From positions 8,206,501 to 8,270,500 of the forward strand of contig NC_133910.1 of assembly GCF_964199755.1 (NCBI RefSeq): a stretch of 64,000 nt of DNA, in the 5' to 3' direction. Shown here in pieces: positions 12,987-24,185 of the stretch. Source of the DNA: Larus michahellis. Its lineage: Eukaryota; Chordata; Aves; Charadriiformes; Laridae. A program made the translations under genes and the position numbers. The stretch's first letter is position 1. The number at the start of each line of letters is the position of its first letter. The notes under the pieces were generated by a model. That model was not told where the DNA came from, made no database searches, and saw only the letters and a list, made by a program, of their open reading frames with translations.

Positions 12987-14626
12987 GATTTGTAAATTCG
13001 ACCACAAGTTTTAAGGGCTTAAAAGTCCTAAGCATATATAGGAATCTAAAGTAATGTGTTCGTACAAGGGGGAGGGGGGAAAGCCCATCTGCGGGTGATA
13101 AGGTATTTCAGAATCATTTTTGTGCTGCGTGTGTACGAAAATGAGCACCGTACTATTGCCATTAACAAGCTGATGTCACATGCACAGTGCTTGCTAATTC
13201 TGTTAAAGCAGTATTTTTCTCAGATAGGCTTAGCCTGATTTTGTGGGGGAATAAATTATACCCTGAGAACCTAATACTGACCATAGGGGGGAAGCTGCCG
13301 TGACAGTACGCGGCACGCATCTGCACTCGCATGCAGGTTAGAAAGTATTTTTATTCTTGCAAGTTGAGCCCCACAACTCCGCCAGCCTGTATGCCGCCCA
13401 GCTGCGTCTCTTTGTTGCTGACCTGCAACTGACTGAGTCTTGCTTGCTCTTGGAAACCACGATACTAGCACACGACTTGAAGATAAAATTTAAGAGAGTA
13501 TTTTCTGCATATTTATTTATAGCTCTATTAGGTATTTATCTGGTTGAATGGAAAAATGTTGCGTCTCTAAAGGTTTATGCAAAAAGTGTTATCAACCTGG
13601 AATGTCAATTTTAACTAAGTCTTTGAATGTTAGCAGACTGCTTTGTAATTTAATAGTTGCGTATTGTTAAGACTGTTGCTACATTTGTGATCAAAAATTC
13701 TTTATCTACCACTCGTCTTAAATGCCAATGTATTACCGTTGTTTTTAATGTCATGTGATAGTGTGTATGGTTTGTGTTTTAGATGCGACATCCAAACAGA
13801 AACAGTCCTATCACAGCTGGAACTGTTTTAAGTGCCATTTATCACCTTTGGGAAGGAGTAACAGATGATTTATTCCTTCGTATGTAATAAACCATAGATT
13901 GGACCTCACTTCTTTCTTTTGCACATGCAAAACTAATGGCTTTTCCAAATTTGGTTCATCGGACAAGAAATTAAAAAGACAGGAGCCAGTACATTATTGC
14001 AGACAGCTCTGGATTACTGTTTCCATTTGAGTTCTCTAGAAATTTTGTTTCAGAGATGTCATTCGTTCAAGTGCTATATCATGACCTGTGAGATTGGTGT
14101 TTGTGTCTTAAGCGTTACCCGTCTTTGACAAGAACTATAATCCAGCACTGGGTTGTGTTTCCAGGCGCCTTCTAGGCTTTCAGAGACCTGCTCCAGTTGG
14201 AGATCTTTGCCCCGTAACTTAACACTACACAAGATGACAGTTTTTTTTCCTTTTCTGACTAAGAGTATATGCTCTCTATCACCAAGGCCTTGTAATTGCT
14301 TTTCAAAAAGCAAAAAAGCAATGCTCATTTCTGAATTCTAAAATACATTCTCCCCAGAGTTCCAGCCCTTCTTGATTTAAATGCATTCCTAGCCAACTTG
14401 ACAGCAATAGGAAAAATAACGCCAACTTAATCCTAACGCCCATAAAAGCCCAGCCGTCGTCTGCAGTCGGGACCAAGACTTATTCCATGGTCAGGCATCC
14501 TGGAAATCGTAGCAGCAACACAAAGGTAAAGTACTGCCCTGTGAAATAAACATCAGCCAGGCTACATCATTGCTTCACTGTAGCATGTGCCATAAGGAAC
14601 AGGTAAAGTGCAGCAAGGAAATTTAA

Positions 14627-14640
14627 TTTATTTATTTATT
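14627..14640 (-). terminator. Candidate SLC2A8 poly(A) signal cluster
   Basis: On the minus strand three overlapping AATAAA hexamers (an AAATAAATAAATAAAT run) lie about 345 bp past the SLC2A8 stop codon. This is the nearest strong polyadenylation signal downstream of that gene. Confidence 0.6.
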
Positions 14641-14983
14641 TACAAAATTAGACCTTAATTTACACTGGCCAATATAATTAACATTCTTACTTGGCCATTA
14701 TAGTCAGTCTGCACCAGGTGAAAAGAACCCAGGAATCTAAGAAAAAGAATATGTCCAAGACCCGCACGAGGGCGATTTACTGCCGGGAGTATGCAGAAGT
14801 GTATGCACATCCCCATGGGTATTTTTTTAAAAATGGAATTCATATTTTACAAAATTCATTAAAATCATTTGATAGCAAGTTTAGTAACTCAGATGTCTGC
14901 CATGTGATACAGTTAGTTACTTTCAACCATAGCACCATAATTCATGAGACGAAGGTTTCATACCAGTATAAAAAGCCTTGGGC

Positions 14984-17900
14984 TTAAGGTCTTCTGAAGT
15001 AGGTCTCAATTTGTTCCAGGGTCTGTCCTTTTGTTTCAGGAACATAAAAGGCTGTAAAAATTACACTGAGGCAGCAGAAGGCAGAGAAGAGCCAGAACGT
15101 GCCATAGGACGTTAAGAAACCCTGAGGGAGAGGAAACAACAAAAACCACATTATTACAGCTCACTACTGTACAACTACAGTTCTGTATTGCCAGAGAAGA
15201 CTGTGGCTCAAGGCTCCCTCAGGAGCATCTTTAATAAATTTCCCTATTATAAGAAACTTCAGATTGTAAATTTACGATGCTTACTATAAAATCATTAAAT
15301 TCTTTGGTTATCAAGAAGGCCATAATCCAGTTTGTTAACACACAAGCACCACTCGATATGCCTTTCGCTTTAAGTGGGAAGATTTCAGATATCACCAGCC
15401 ATGGAACAGGACCCCAGCCAAGGGCAAAACCTGCAATTAACACCAGAAGAGAATAAATGCAATATTAGAGGAAAGACTGAATGATGCCCAGATTAGCCAC
15501 GTGAGGGGGATGCAGTTTTCCCTCTACAGATTCTTGGATGATGCTAGTAAAACAGTACCTCTACCAGAAGGAAAGAGAACAAGCTATTTTAGGGCAGCAT
15601 GATGAACGCTAGTGCATTTTACATCAAATTCATTACAAGGATATTCTTAACAAGCAGAACTTCTTGCCACAAAGTCTCTGAAGTGGTAAGCTTAAAAACT
15701 GACCTTGTTTCTAACTGCTGCTGCTTTGTACCATCACAGAATTTAGTGTGGCTCAGACATTAACAAAGACTGTTTTGTCCATGACTGTAGAGCAGTTTAC
15801 TCTGAGCAATTACTACTTATTAGCACAAGGAGGTACAAATTCATTTTCCAGGGAACTAGATTAACCAAGTTGCTAGCTCTGTCACCAGGGTTGTGAATGC
15901 TCAGCTCAGCTTTGCTTTAGACACTGAAAAGGTCTTTCATTTCCATTCATCAATAATGTGAAAACAAAGAACAAAATTGTCATGTTTATCAGAAAGTCTG
16001 AGTTTTGCGTAATGGCTACTTAGAAGTCTGTTCCACTTACCAGCAACAAAGAGCCCTAGGCTCACTACTGCAAGCCAGGATATGCTGCTTTCTGCTCCTG
16101 GGGATGCTGAGTTTAGAGTGAACCATACATCAGGATTCGATGAGTTGTTTCCATCTGGAAGGATGATTTTAAAGTAAAGCCCAAACAACGCAGTACTGAG
16201 AGCCATGATTACCCCTGAAAAATAACCAATAACCAAGTTGTCACTGGTTGCCACTTGGGTATTCTTCTGAGAGGCAGAACGTAGTTGGTCAGCGAAATAT
16301 AAGACACGGTGGCCCTCGCAGAAGTGTTTCTTAAAAGATACTGTTCTTGGAAATAAACACTGGCCTTGATGAGCGAAAGATGCTAGATGAGCACTCTAAA
16401 CACTAGCCAAGCAAGAGAGTCTTGACAGCAGTCATTACTACTGAGCATGCAGCACAACAACTGAAGCAAACAGAATTAGTTTTCTTTAGCACCTTTACTC
16501 GTAAAGTTAATTCTTTGAACTATAGTCTTTGTATAAGTAAACACCACAATGCGCCATGAAAGCAGCAGTAGCCACAGATAAATTACTTGAAATAGCCACG
16601 TGTTGGCAACTTGGGCATGAGAATGCATCGTAACGCTGACTCTCACTAAGCAGAAAAATCACAGTAGTAAGAACTGTCTCAGCGACACAGCTATTTCAAA
16701 ATAAAAACTGGCCCAGTAAGAAGACAAAAAGATAGCCATATGTCGTTTCAAGGGGTTCTACAATGTATATATAACATGATAATTTCCTCTTATGAGTTTA
16801 AGTCTATAGTTGTACCAAATTATAAATATAAAGCAGACCACTTCAAAAATGCATAAATTGCAATACTTAATTGCCCCAACAGTTAAGACACTTTTTGGTA
16901 CTATATATAGTAAATTTTCTTACTGAAAAAAAAATCAGTAACGTGTTTTACCAGATACGTAAAGCAGCACTTTTCGTCCAGTTTTATCTATGATAATTGC
17001 AGCCAGAGCAGTGAAACACACTTGTATGGAACCCACAACAACAGAAGCCATTCTGCTATCCTGAAATAAAGTAAGAGATAGGGAGAATTTGCTCTTTGAG
17101 GCTCATAAGAGGATCACTTGTCAAGCGTTACAAATGCAGTTGTTTCTTGAATCCAAAAGAAGACCAACTATGCCACAGAAATCAGTAGTGCAAGGAGACA
17201 ACATACTGGTCTCTTAAACAACTTTGAAATAAGCCACAGCTACTCCCTAGAGTTTCACTTTTTCTGAAACACTACATTTGCTACTCTAATAAAAAAAAAA
17301 GATTTATATAGGAAGATGACTATAGTAAGAATTTCTATCAGTATCGAAGTTTCAGACCAGCAAAACACAACACACTTCCCCTCAAAAAACCCCAGAACAT
17401 TCAGGTATGCCAGAGTAACGCAGTCAAGAGGGTATCTAGAAACCAAACCAAAATAGCCCACTAAAGCCCAAACCCTGTTACTTATGACACAGGCAGGGAT
17501 CATTATCAAGTCAGTTTGTTATGTGTTTCAGACTTAATACAATACTAACTAAGCTGAAACTATTATAGACGCTTTTCAGTTTGGAAACACGCACCAATTA
17601 CCTTGAAGTTTGCATCTTCAAAGATGGTTTCTGCATAAAACATAACTGCATTAATGCCTGTTGCTTGCTGGAAGAACATCAGAGCCACACCAATAAGAAG
17701 CGGCCTGTAGATTGAGGGGTTCTTAAATTCAGAGAGGTTCAGTCCCTGTTAAAAAGATGAAGCAACAATTTGGTGAAAAATGTAATCGCTTAAAGAACAA
17801 AACCATCACCAACACAAAGCCTCCTCAGAACATTTCAATCTGTTCAGACTGTGAGTTTCCCACCCCGGCCTTTTGCAAAACTAAGTGCCTTAGCAGTAAA

Positions 17901-20900
17901 AATGTTTACAGTTGAAGATATCTGAGAAATCAAAAAAAAGCTTTTTCCCCCTTTTCTCAGATTCTAGAGACAGAAATTGACAGTAGAGAAAGTTAACATG
18001 AATGCATCTGCAGTTTGCAGAAACTGAACTTCAGTGGTTAGACCTGCTTATTTCAGCACACATCTCACAAGGGACTAAATGACGCTTTTAGAGACGCAAG
18101 AGAAAATGCATTCATACAACACAAACAATATGAAATTGGTGTTAGATGTGTTGAACAACCCTGCTAAATTGCTAAATAAAGCAAAAAACTAGATAGCTAT
18201 CATTTAATTAACAAGATCATGAGCCCAACTGCTCATATACACTGATGGCAGCCAACGGCGACAGCAGCTGCAGCCAAAAAGTAGAGGAAGAAGATTCAAA
18301 GAATCTCACTCTCTTCTTGAGTATCATTTGTAGGAGGGAACAGGTTTGGACCACCATTTGTAAAAAAGGTTATTAACTAAGCTTTGGTAAAACCCTTTTA
18401 ATTACACTACATGCTTTCAGATGTTATCTCCATACAAGAGGTTTTTTAAGAGTAAACGAGATTCTCATCACCTCCTCCTGAACACTAGCTTCAATCTGCC
18501 CACATTCCCAGGCATGGTCCGCGTGTGGTCCCCGCAAGAAGCACAAAGCAGCTATGGCTTCTGAGCGTTTGCTCTGATTCAGCAGAAATCTCGGTGTTTC
18601 AGGCATGAAGGACATGAACAATAGCATTATGCAGGGTGGAAAAGAACACAACACTGCCAGCCAGCGCCATTTTAGTGTTATTCCTGGATAACAAAAAGGA
18701 AAGAAAGAGGACTATAAACATCTATTAGTTGTACAAACAAATTAACGTTTACTTTCATTCTTCAGTGTAGTTCTTTCATTACCTGTATTAACTCTTTTTT
18801 GTAACCTACAGCCCTAACCCCAATACCTGCAACATAGGCTCCCAGTATGCCAGTCACCACCATCAACTGAACGCAAGAGCCAAGCATACCACGGACTTTA
18901 GGATGAGACACTTCAGAAATGTACACCTACAACACAGGGAGAAAACATCTAATAATTACCTCTATCCAGTTTTGGATCAAGGACTTGATGAGTAATTCAT
19001 TTCTGAAAAAAACCCACGGATGTACTTCCTAGTAACTACCTTCCTTTAAAATAGCCTCAGTACAACGGAATAAGCAGAAAAGAGCCATCTCAGAAGTGTG
19101 TACCGGCATTATGAAAAACCCTGGGAAAAAGGGAGGAACCTAAGCCAGAGGAACGTTGATGCAGTATCGGTATCCCAAAGGTGAATAAACTCGCGTTAGT
19201 GAGAGCTTCTTTTGTTAGCCGTATTCAAAAAGAAACGCATCATCCCAAAGCAGTCTGGAGCTGGGAATGGTCTGTGCATAAACACACAGCCCAGGCCACA
19301 TACAAAACTATTCACATGGAACGTTTGAAGTATTTAATTCGACGTAAAGAGTGCAAATTTTTTCATTCTCCACGAAGTTCAAAACTGACAGCTCATCTTA
19401 ATACAGACTATATGAACAGCATCACACCTCAACCAACATTTGGGATCAACTCAAACTTTCCAGCTATTTTTTAATATATTGACCCCAAGTCAACAGCTAC
19501 AGTTTAGCTGTATACGTAAAAAAGAAATCCCTTGTATTTATACATACAATTCTTTCTAATGTCACAGTTCTTACTTTTTCTAGAAGGAAAATAAATAATC
19601 CTTATTTCAAGAATAATTTAGAGCTACAAAAACTTGGTATTCCATACGACACCCTCCTCCCTCATCACTGCAGTCACATCGATCTTTTACTGTCGGCTGT
19701 GGGTTGAGGCCTTTTCATATGGGAACGCGGAGCTCAGCTCCGCGAAACGACGAGAAAGCAGTCACTGGTAAAGCAGACAGAATTCCTCCAAAGAATTACC
19801 ACAACAGACTAAGCAACCAAGCTTCCAACAACAGAGAATGCTGTACAAGATTATAATTTAGATCCTACCACACTGAATCTTTTTTAGATTTTATTTTTAT
19901 AACCATCTAGACTGATAAAGAATGAGCATTCGTCCCACACTTAATTACGAGTGCTTCTTACCCTTTTATTTTTAGTTTGCATCTCACTTCAAAAGCTAGA
20001 AATGCTGGGACTGCCAGAAAAGAAACAAACTTCAATTCTAGATGGTTTATTTCACACTATTACCTGTTCAGCTAGATCCAAAAGGTCAAATAATACCAGA
20101 AAAGACAGACGACAACAACAGAACGAATTATCTCAACTTCCCTATTGCACATATATTCCTGAAGGCATGGGAAAAGTTAATATTCAGAAGATAACAGTTA
20201 AATGGAATCAGAAGGCACTATCTGGCGTTACTCCAGGACGAGTGAACAGCCATAGTTTATTTGCAAAACCAAGAAGTTTGGTGAAATTTAAGACTATTAG
20301 AAGCAGTTAGAAGCAGGAAAAAAAACCCACCAAAACTAACTGTCCCCTAATGTTATATATGAGGAATTTGAAGAGAGATAAAAATTACTAGACTACAGTA
20401 GAACATACACAGAAGCAATCAAATAAGAGACTAATAATCTGAAAGATCACATCACTGTATCAGGGATGCACAGCACAGAAGTGCCACCAGAAGAAACAAA
20501 ATTTGTTTTATTTAGATTTTCTTCATGATTAAAAGCAAGCAAAATATAATTCTATAAAAAATAGTTTCTTCTAAATCCACAAACTGCCTCGGCTACAGTT
20601 ATTCGGTTACTTCACTCAAGCCACCTGTAATACTGCTATGGAAAAAGAAACAAAACCCCCCACAAACAAACAAAACAGCAACGACATACGCACACCCCCC
20701 CAGAAAAACGTCTTACTTACTGGAGCAACAAGTGAAGTAATTCCAGTGGCTAAGCCTGTCGACAGTCGTCCAAAATAAAGCATCCATACATTCTGAGCAG
20801 ATATAATAACTATATATCCAAAAACATATGGTATTGAGCACAGCATTAGACTCAGCTTTCTCCCAACTTTATCCACAATGTAGCCTCCTAGTATTCCTCC

Positions 20901-22080
20901 AGCAGCAGCTCCTAATGTTACTACTGACTTCAAAAAACAAGTGGGGAAAAAAAAAACATATATATAAATAAATACAAACATAAATAACAGACAGCAATTT
21001 CTTTTAAAATCTTGAGAAGTAGCAGCTTCTACAAAAATGTGCAAGAGTATGCAGGTGTTTTGAAAATCAAAAGAAACATTCACTTCTTAATCATAACATA
21101 GTCTTGTGCACTACTTGCCACAACTGAACTGCAAGTAATTTTCATGTTACATACAAAGATCTTTCAATGAAGGAAAAAAAAAAAAAAAGCAGCAGTAACT
21201 GTTTCTTAATGTCTACAAAGCTGTCCAGTCACAAACGGGCCTTTCAAACTGTTTTAAAGCCCTGAAGAATTTGTTATCTTGACTAAACTGAAGTCCAGCC
21301 TGCATCCAAAAGGCACGTATTCCTCCTGTTGATGGATTGTGCTAATTTGTTAAAAAGTTTCTTTTCTGTGGTCCTTTAACAGGTTCAACAGAGAAACACA
21401 AGAATGGTTAGAAGACATTTTAGCACCAAAAATAATAGGGGCATTTATTAGTACATGCTAACGGAGTTTTCAGAGCATAACAGCACTGCTACTCAGGAAA
21501 AAACTGAATCAATCACTGAGTTTAAAAAAAAACAAACAAACTGGATTTCATTATTAGGATCTGCATTTACGTTCATTCTCAAGAGGAGTCAGACCTCATC
21601 ATGTAAGCAGCATCCTCTTGGACCTACGCTTTCAAGGGAAATCACAAAATTGCTGTGCATCACGCAGAGACCTACCCCAAACCACGAGGCCTGACTGCCG
21701 TCCAATCTCAATTTAGGATCGTCGATTTTCCTCAACTCTGGAATAACAGGCGAGCTATAGCCCAGCACGAAGCCAAAGCTGAGCGGTCCCAGGACAGCGG
21801 CGAACGCGGCCAGGTACAGCTTCGTGTTCTGCACTCTGACAGAAGAGCCCGGCAAGGATCACGCCGCCCCCACCTCCCGCTTCCGGCCCCAGCCCCGGCC
21901 CCTCACCAGGGCCGGTAACGCTGGGCCGGGCCCGGCCCGGAGCTCGCCGCGGCCGGGCTCCGGGGCAGTCAGCGCTGCCCCCGAGCCCGACAGAGCGGCG
22001 GGTCGCGGCGCCCGCGCTCACCTCGGGCAGGAGTCGGAGGCGGGGTAACCCAGCAGGCAGCGGGACTCCTCCGCAGCCAT
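14984..22080 (-). CDS. SLC2A8: SLC2A8 (GLUT8), complete
   Basis: This is a facilitative hexose transporter of the class III GLUTs, normally held on endosomal or lysosomal membranes. Ten coding exons join in frame to 482 residues (human 477): 22022-22080, 21676-21835, 20721-20927, 18827-18926, 18472-18683, 17602-17745, 16952-17060, 16041-16214, 15285-15430, 14984-15121. The ATG is at 22080 and TAA at 14984-14986. Sugar-transporter signatures appear in order: GRKLS after TM2, PETPRFLL after TM6, [12 protein letters not shown] in TM7, a second GRK in the loop between TM8 and TM9, [15 protein letters not shown] in TM10, and [12 protein letters not shown] at the C-terminus. An N-glycosylation sequon (NNSS) lies in the large loop before TM10, as expected for class III. 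The first exon carries EESRCLL, a dileucine sorting signal of the ExxxLL type. Transcription starts in the CpG island shared with FBXW2. Introns hold only low-complexity AT-rich sequence and one short hairpin. Confidence 0.97.
19726..19744. repeat. GC-rich perfect hairpin in an SLC2A8 intron
   Basis: Two 9-base arms (CGCGGAGCT and AGCTCCGCG) are separated by a single C, inside an otherwise AT-rich intron. The arms match perfectly. No function is apparent. Confidence 0.6.
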
Positions 22081-22780
22081 GCCCGGCCTGCGGAGCCCTC
22101 AGCGCGGTCGGCCCCGGCCGCCGCTCCACAGGCAGGCGCCACGAGCCGCGCGCCCGGCCGCGCCTCCCTCCCGGGCTGTGCGGGCAGCGGCAGCGGGGCG
22201 GGCCGCAGGGCAGGGCCGGGCCGCGGCGGCCCCCGAGCGCGGTGCCCCGAGACTCCGAGCCGGACGGAAGCAGCGGGAGCGCGGCGGCGAGAGCGATGAC
22301 GTCTAGGGCGTGCGCCGGAAGCCGCCTGGCCGCGGAGAGCCGCGGGTCCCGGGGAGTGCCTTCCCCCGGTGCCGGCCGGTTCGCCCGGCGCAGGGGCCGC
22401 GGCGCAGGCTCGCCCCGCCACTCCTCTCCCGCGCCGGAGGCGCCCAGTCCCGCCCGAGCGCGGCCTTCTGCCGCGGGTGCCCACAGGCTGCCGTGCGGGC
22501 CGCGGAAGCGCCGGGAGCCTGTCCCGCTGTGGGAGCCATGGCCGCAGGGAAGCCCCGGCCCGCGCCGGGTTCCGGGGGGCCGCGCCAGCCGCGGCGGCTG
22601 CCCGCCGAAGGACGCTCCGCGCCGGGCCGCTACCTGAGGTGAGCGCCGCGGCCCGCGGGACTCGGGCGAGCGGCGTCGGCAGCAGCGGCGCTGGAGGTCT
22701 GCAGCCCTCGCCGTGGTTGTTGCGTGCGGAGGTACATGGGAGCGGGCGGGGAGCGGAGGGGCCTCGCTGGATGACACCCA
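21760..22780. promoter_or_regulatory. CpG island, divergent SLC2A8/FBXW2 promoter
   Basis: About 1 kb is very rich in G, C and CpG, unlike its AT-rich flanks. The SLC2A8 ATG (minus) is at 22080 and the donor of the FBXW2 non-coding first exon (plus) is just after 22638, so the two starts are within about 560 bp. No TATA box is obvious. Between the starts there are a CRE-like TGACGTC (22297-22303), an ETS-type CCGGAAG (22315-22321) and an NRF1-like gcgtgcgcc next to it, a set typical of TATA-less bidirectional promoters. Motif use is inferred. Confidence 0.85.
22300..22638 (+). other. FBXW2 non-coding first exon (5' end approximate)
   Basis: The donor CTGAG|GTGAGC at 22638/22639 closes a GC-rich exon inside the CpG island. 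The next acceptor is TTTTCTGAACAG before 24137, and the ATG lies 49 bases into that second exon. The transcription start is not visible, so the left end is a guess. Intron 1 (22639-24136) holds no recognisable feature. Confidence 0.6.
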
Positions 22781-24185
22781 GAAGAGTCCCCCGTGCTCAG
22801 AGCACCGGTTCCGGGGCCTCGCAGCAGCCCTTGATTTCAGTATTCGTGTCTAGAATACAACAGTGCCTTAGAGCTCACCTATTTTCTGTTCGTAGGGAGC
22901 CTGTTAGAAATGTGTGTTTGTTTTAAAGAGAACACATGCCTGTTAGAACAGCAAATATATTCTCTGCCATATGTGCTGAGGAAAGCTGGTAAGTGCTGTC
23001 AGCAGTAACAGTTACTGTATGAACTTGTGACTTGGTAGGAGCAGCTGTTTCTGTGCGTTTGACACCCAGTACCTTCTTGTGTTCTTAGCAACAGTTGCAT
23101 GCCATGTGCAGCCTTTCACAGTGAAGACTGTACGTTTCTGTACTACTACGCTGTGTTAAGAGGTGTACTTTAAGTTCTTACTCTAGGAAGGTAAAATGTA
23201 GAATTGACTCCCACTCAGATTCCTCAATTCTTTGGGTTTGGGAGCTTCTGTGAGTTAAATTCAGCCAGTTGTCTAATGAAGGGAATTAGATCTTCTAGAG
23301 AAAACAAATAATTATGGCTTTTTAACTGTCTGACCGATGTTTATCTTGTTAATCGCTTGTCCAAGCTTATTCCTTCCATCCAAGGAACTTGCGATGCCTC
23401 AGGATAGTATAAATGCATACAGATCGCATAGCTCAGCAGGTGGTATTCAATTTCACAGTTAGTTCTTTTCTTTGGAAATAAAATGAAAAAAATAGGAAAA
23501 AACCCCAGGGATTAAAAAAAAAACCAAAACCCACAAGTGTTTAGGTCAAAGCAGCGCAAACATGGCAAAACTGAAACTAGGCCAGTACTATCTACAGTCG
23601 TTACACGAGCCCAAAAGCAAGATGGCTAACATATCCTTCAAAACAGTTTTTCAGACATCTCTCTATATCTTCTTTAAAAAAACCTACAGTTGCCTGCTTT
23701 GTGTTTAAAATAGTTCAGGACACAGGTATGAATAAGTTCTGTCAGTAACTAGCATATCACTCTGCTTATATGCTTTGGTTTCTTCCCTTTATCAGTATAA
23801 TCCATGAATAAACTGTAAGATAGTGTTTATTTGCTATAAGAGGTTTAAAACTTAAACTAACCCTTACCTTATTGGATTCAGAATTTGAAAGTCTTAACCT
23901 AAACCAAGAGAGATGTTAACGTTCGTAATGAATGCTAACGTTCACTAGCTCCATACAATTCACTTCTAAGCCTCACGCGGGACAAATGGTAGTTCAAAGT
24001 GCATGCACGTTCTTAGTCCTAACCGAATGAATATTTTAAAATGCATTTGGTCACTTCAGTCTGTGTGTTAACATGCCATTTGGAATACTGATGTACCAGT
24101 AATAAAGATGTGATGCTTACCTTGTTTTCTGAACAGAACTAATACAGTATTTTGATGTATCACAGGTAAATTTTTCCATAACCTT

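Larger units (their letters stand above)
8302..14626. other. Intergenic region between the convergent genes GARNL3 and SLC2A8
   Basis: GARNL3 (plus) and SLC2A8 (minus) converge here. No exon with supported splice sites or a recognisable protein was found on either strand. The region holds the tandem repeats annotated separately, a short CR1-like trace near 11.8 kb, GT-rich low-complexity sequence near 12.42-12.51 kb, and AATAAA at 11003-11008. Part of it may be extended 3' UTR of either gene. Confidence 0.6.

Noticed and set aside
13783-13888. Short plus-strand frame after an AG (MRHPNRNSPITAGT...)
   Set aside because: Preceded by a fair acceptor-like TGTGTTTTAG but only 34 codons long, unrelated to GARNL3, whose stop at 7801 matches the known C-terminus.
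21755-22777. Open frames up to 340 codons on both strands in the SLC2A8/FBXW2 CpG island
   Set aside because: Stop codons are rare in such GC-rich DNA. The frames overlap each other, resemble no family, and conflict with the supported SLC2A8 exons 1-2 and the FBXW2 donor.
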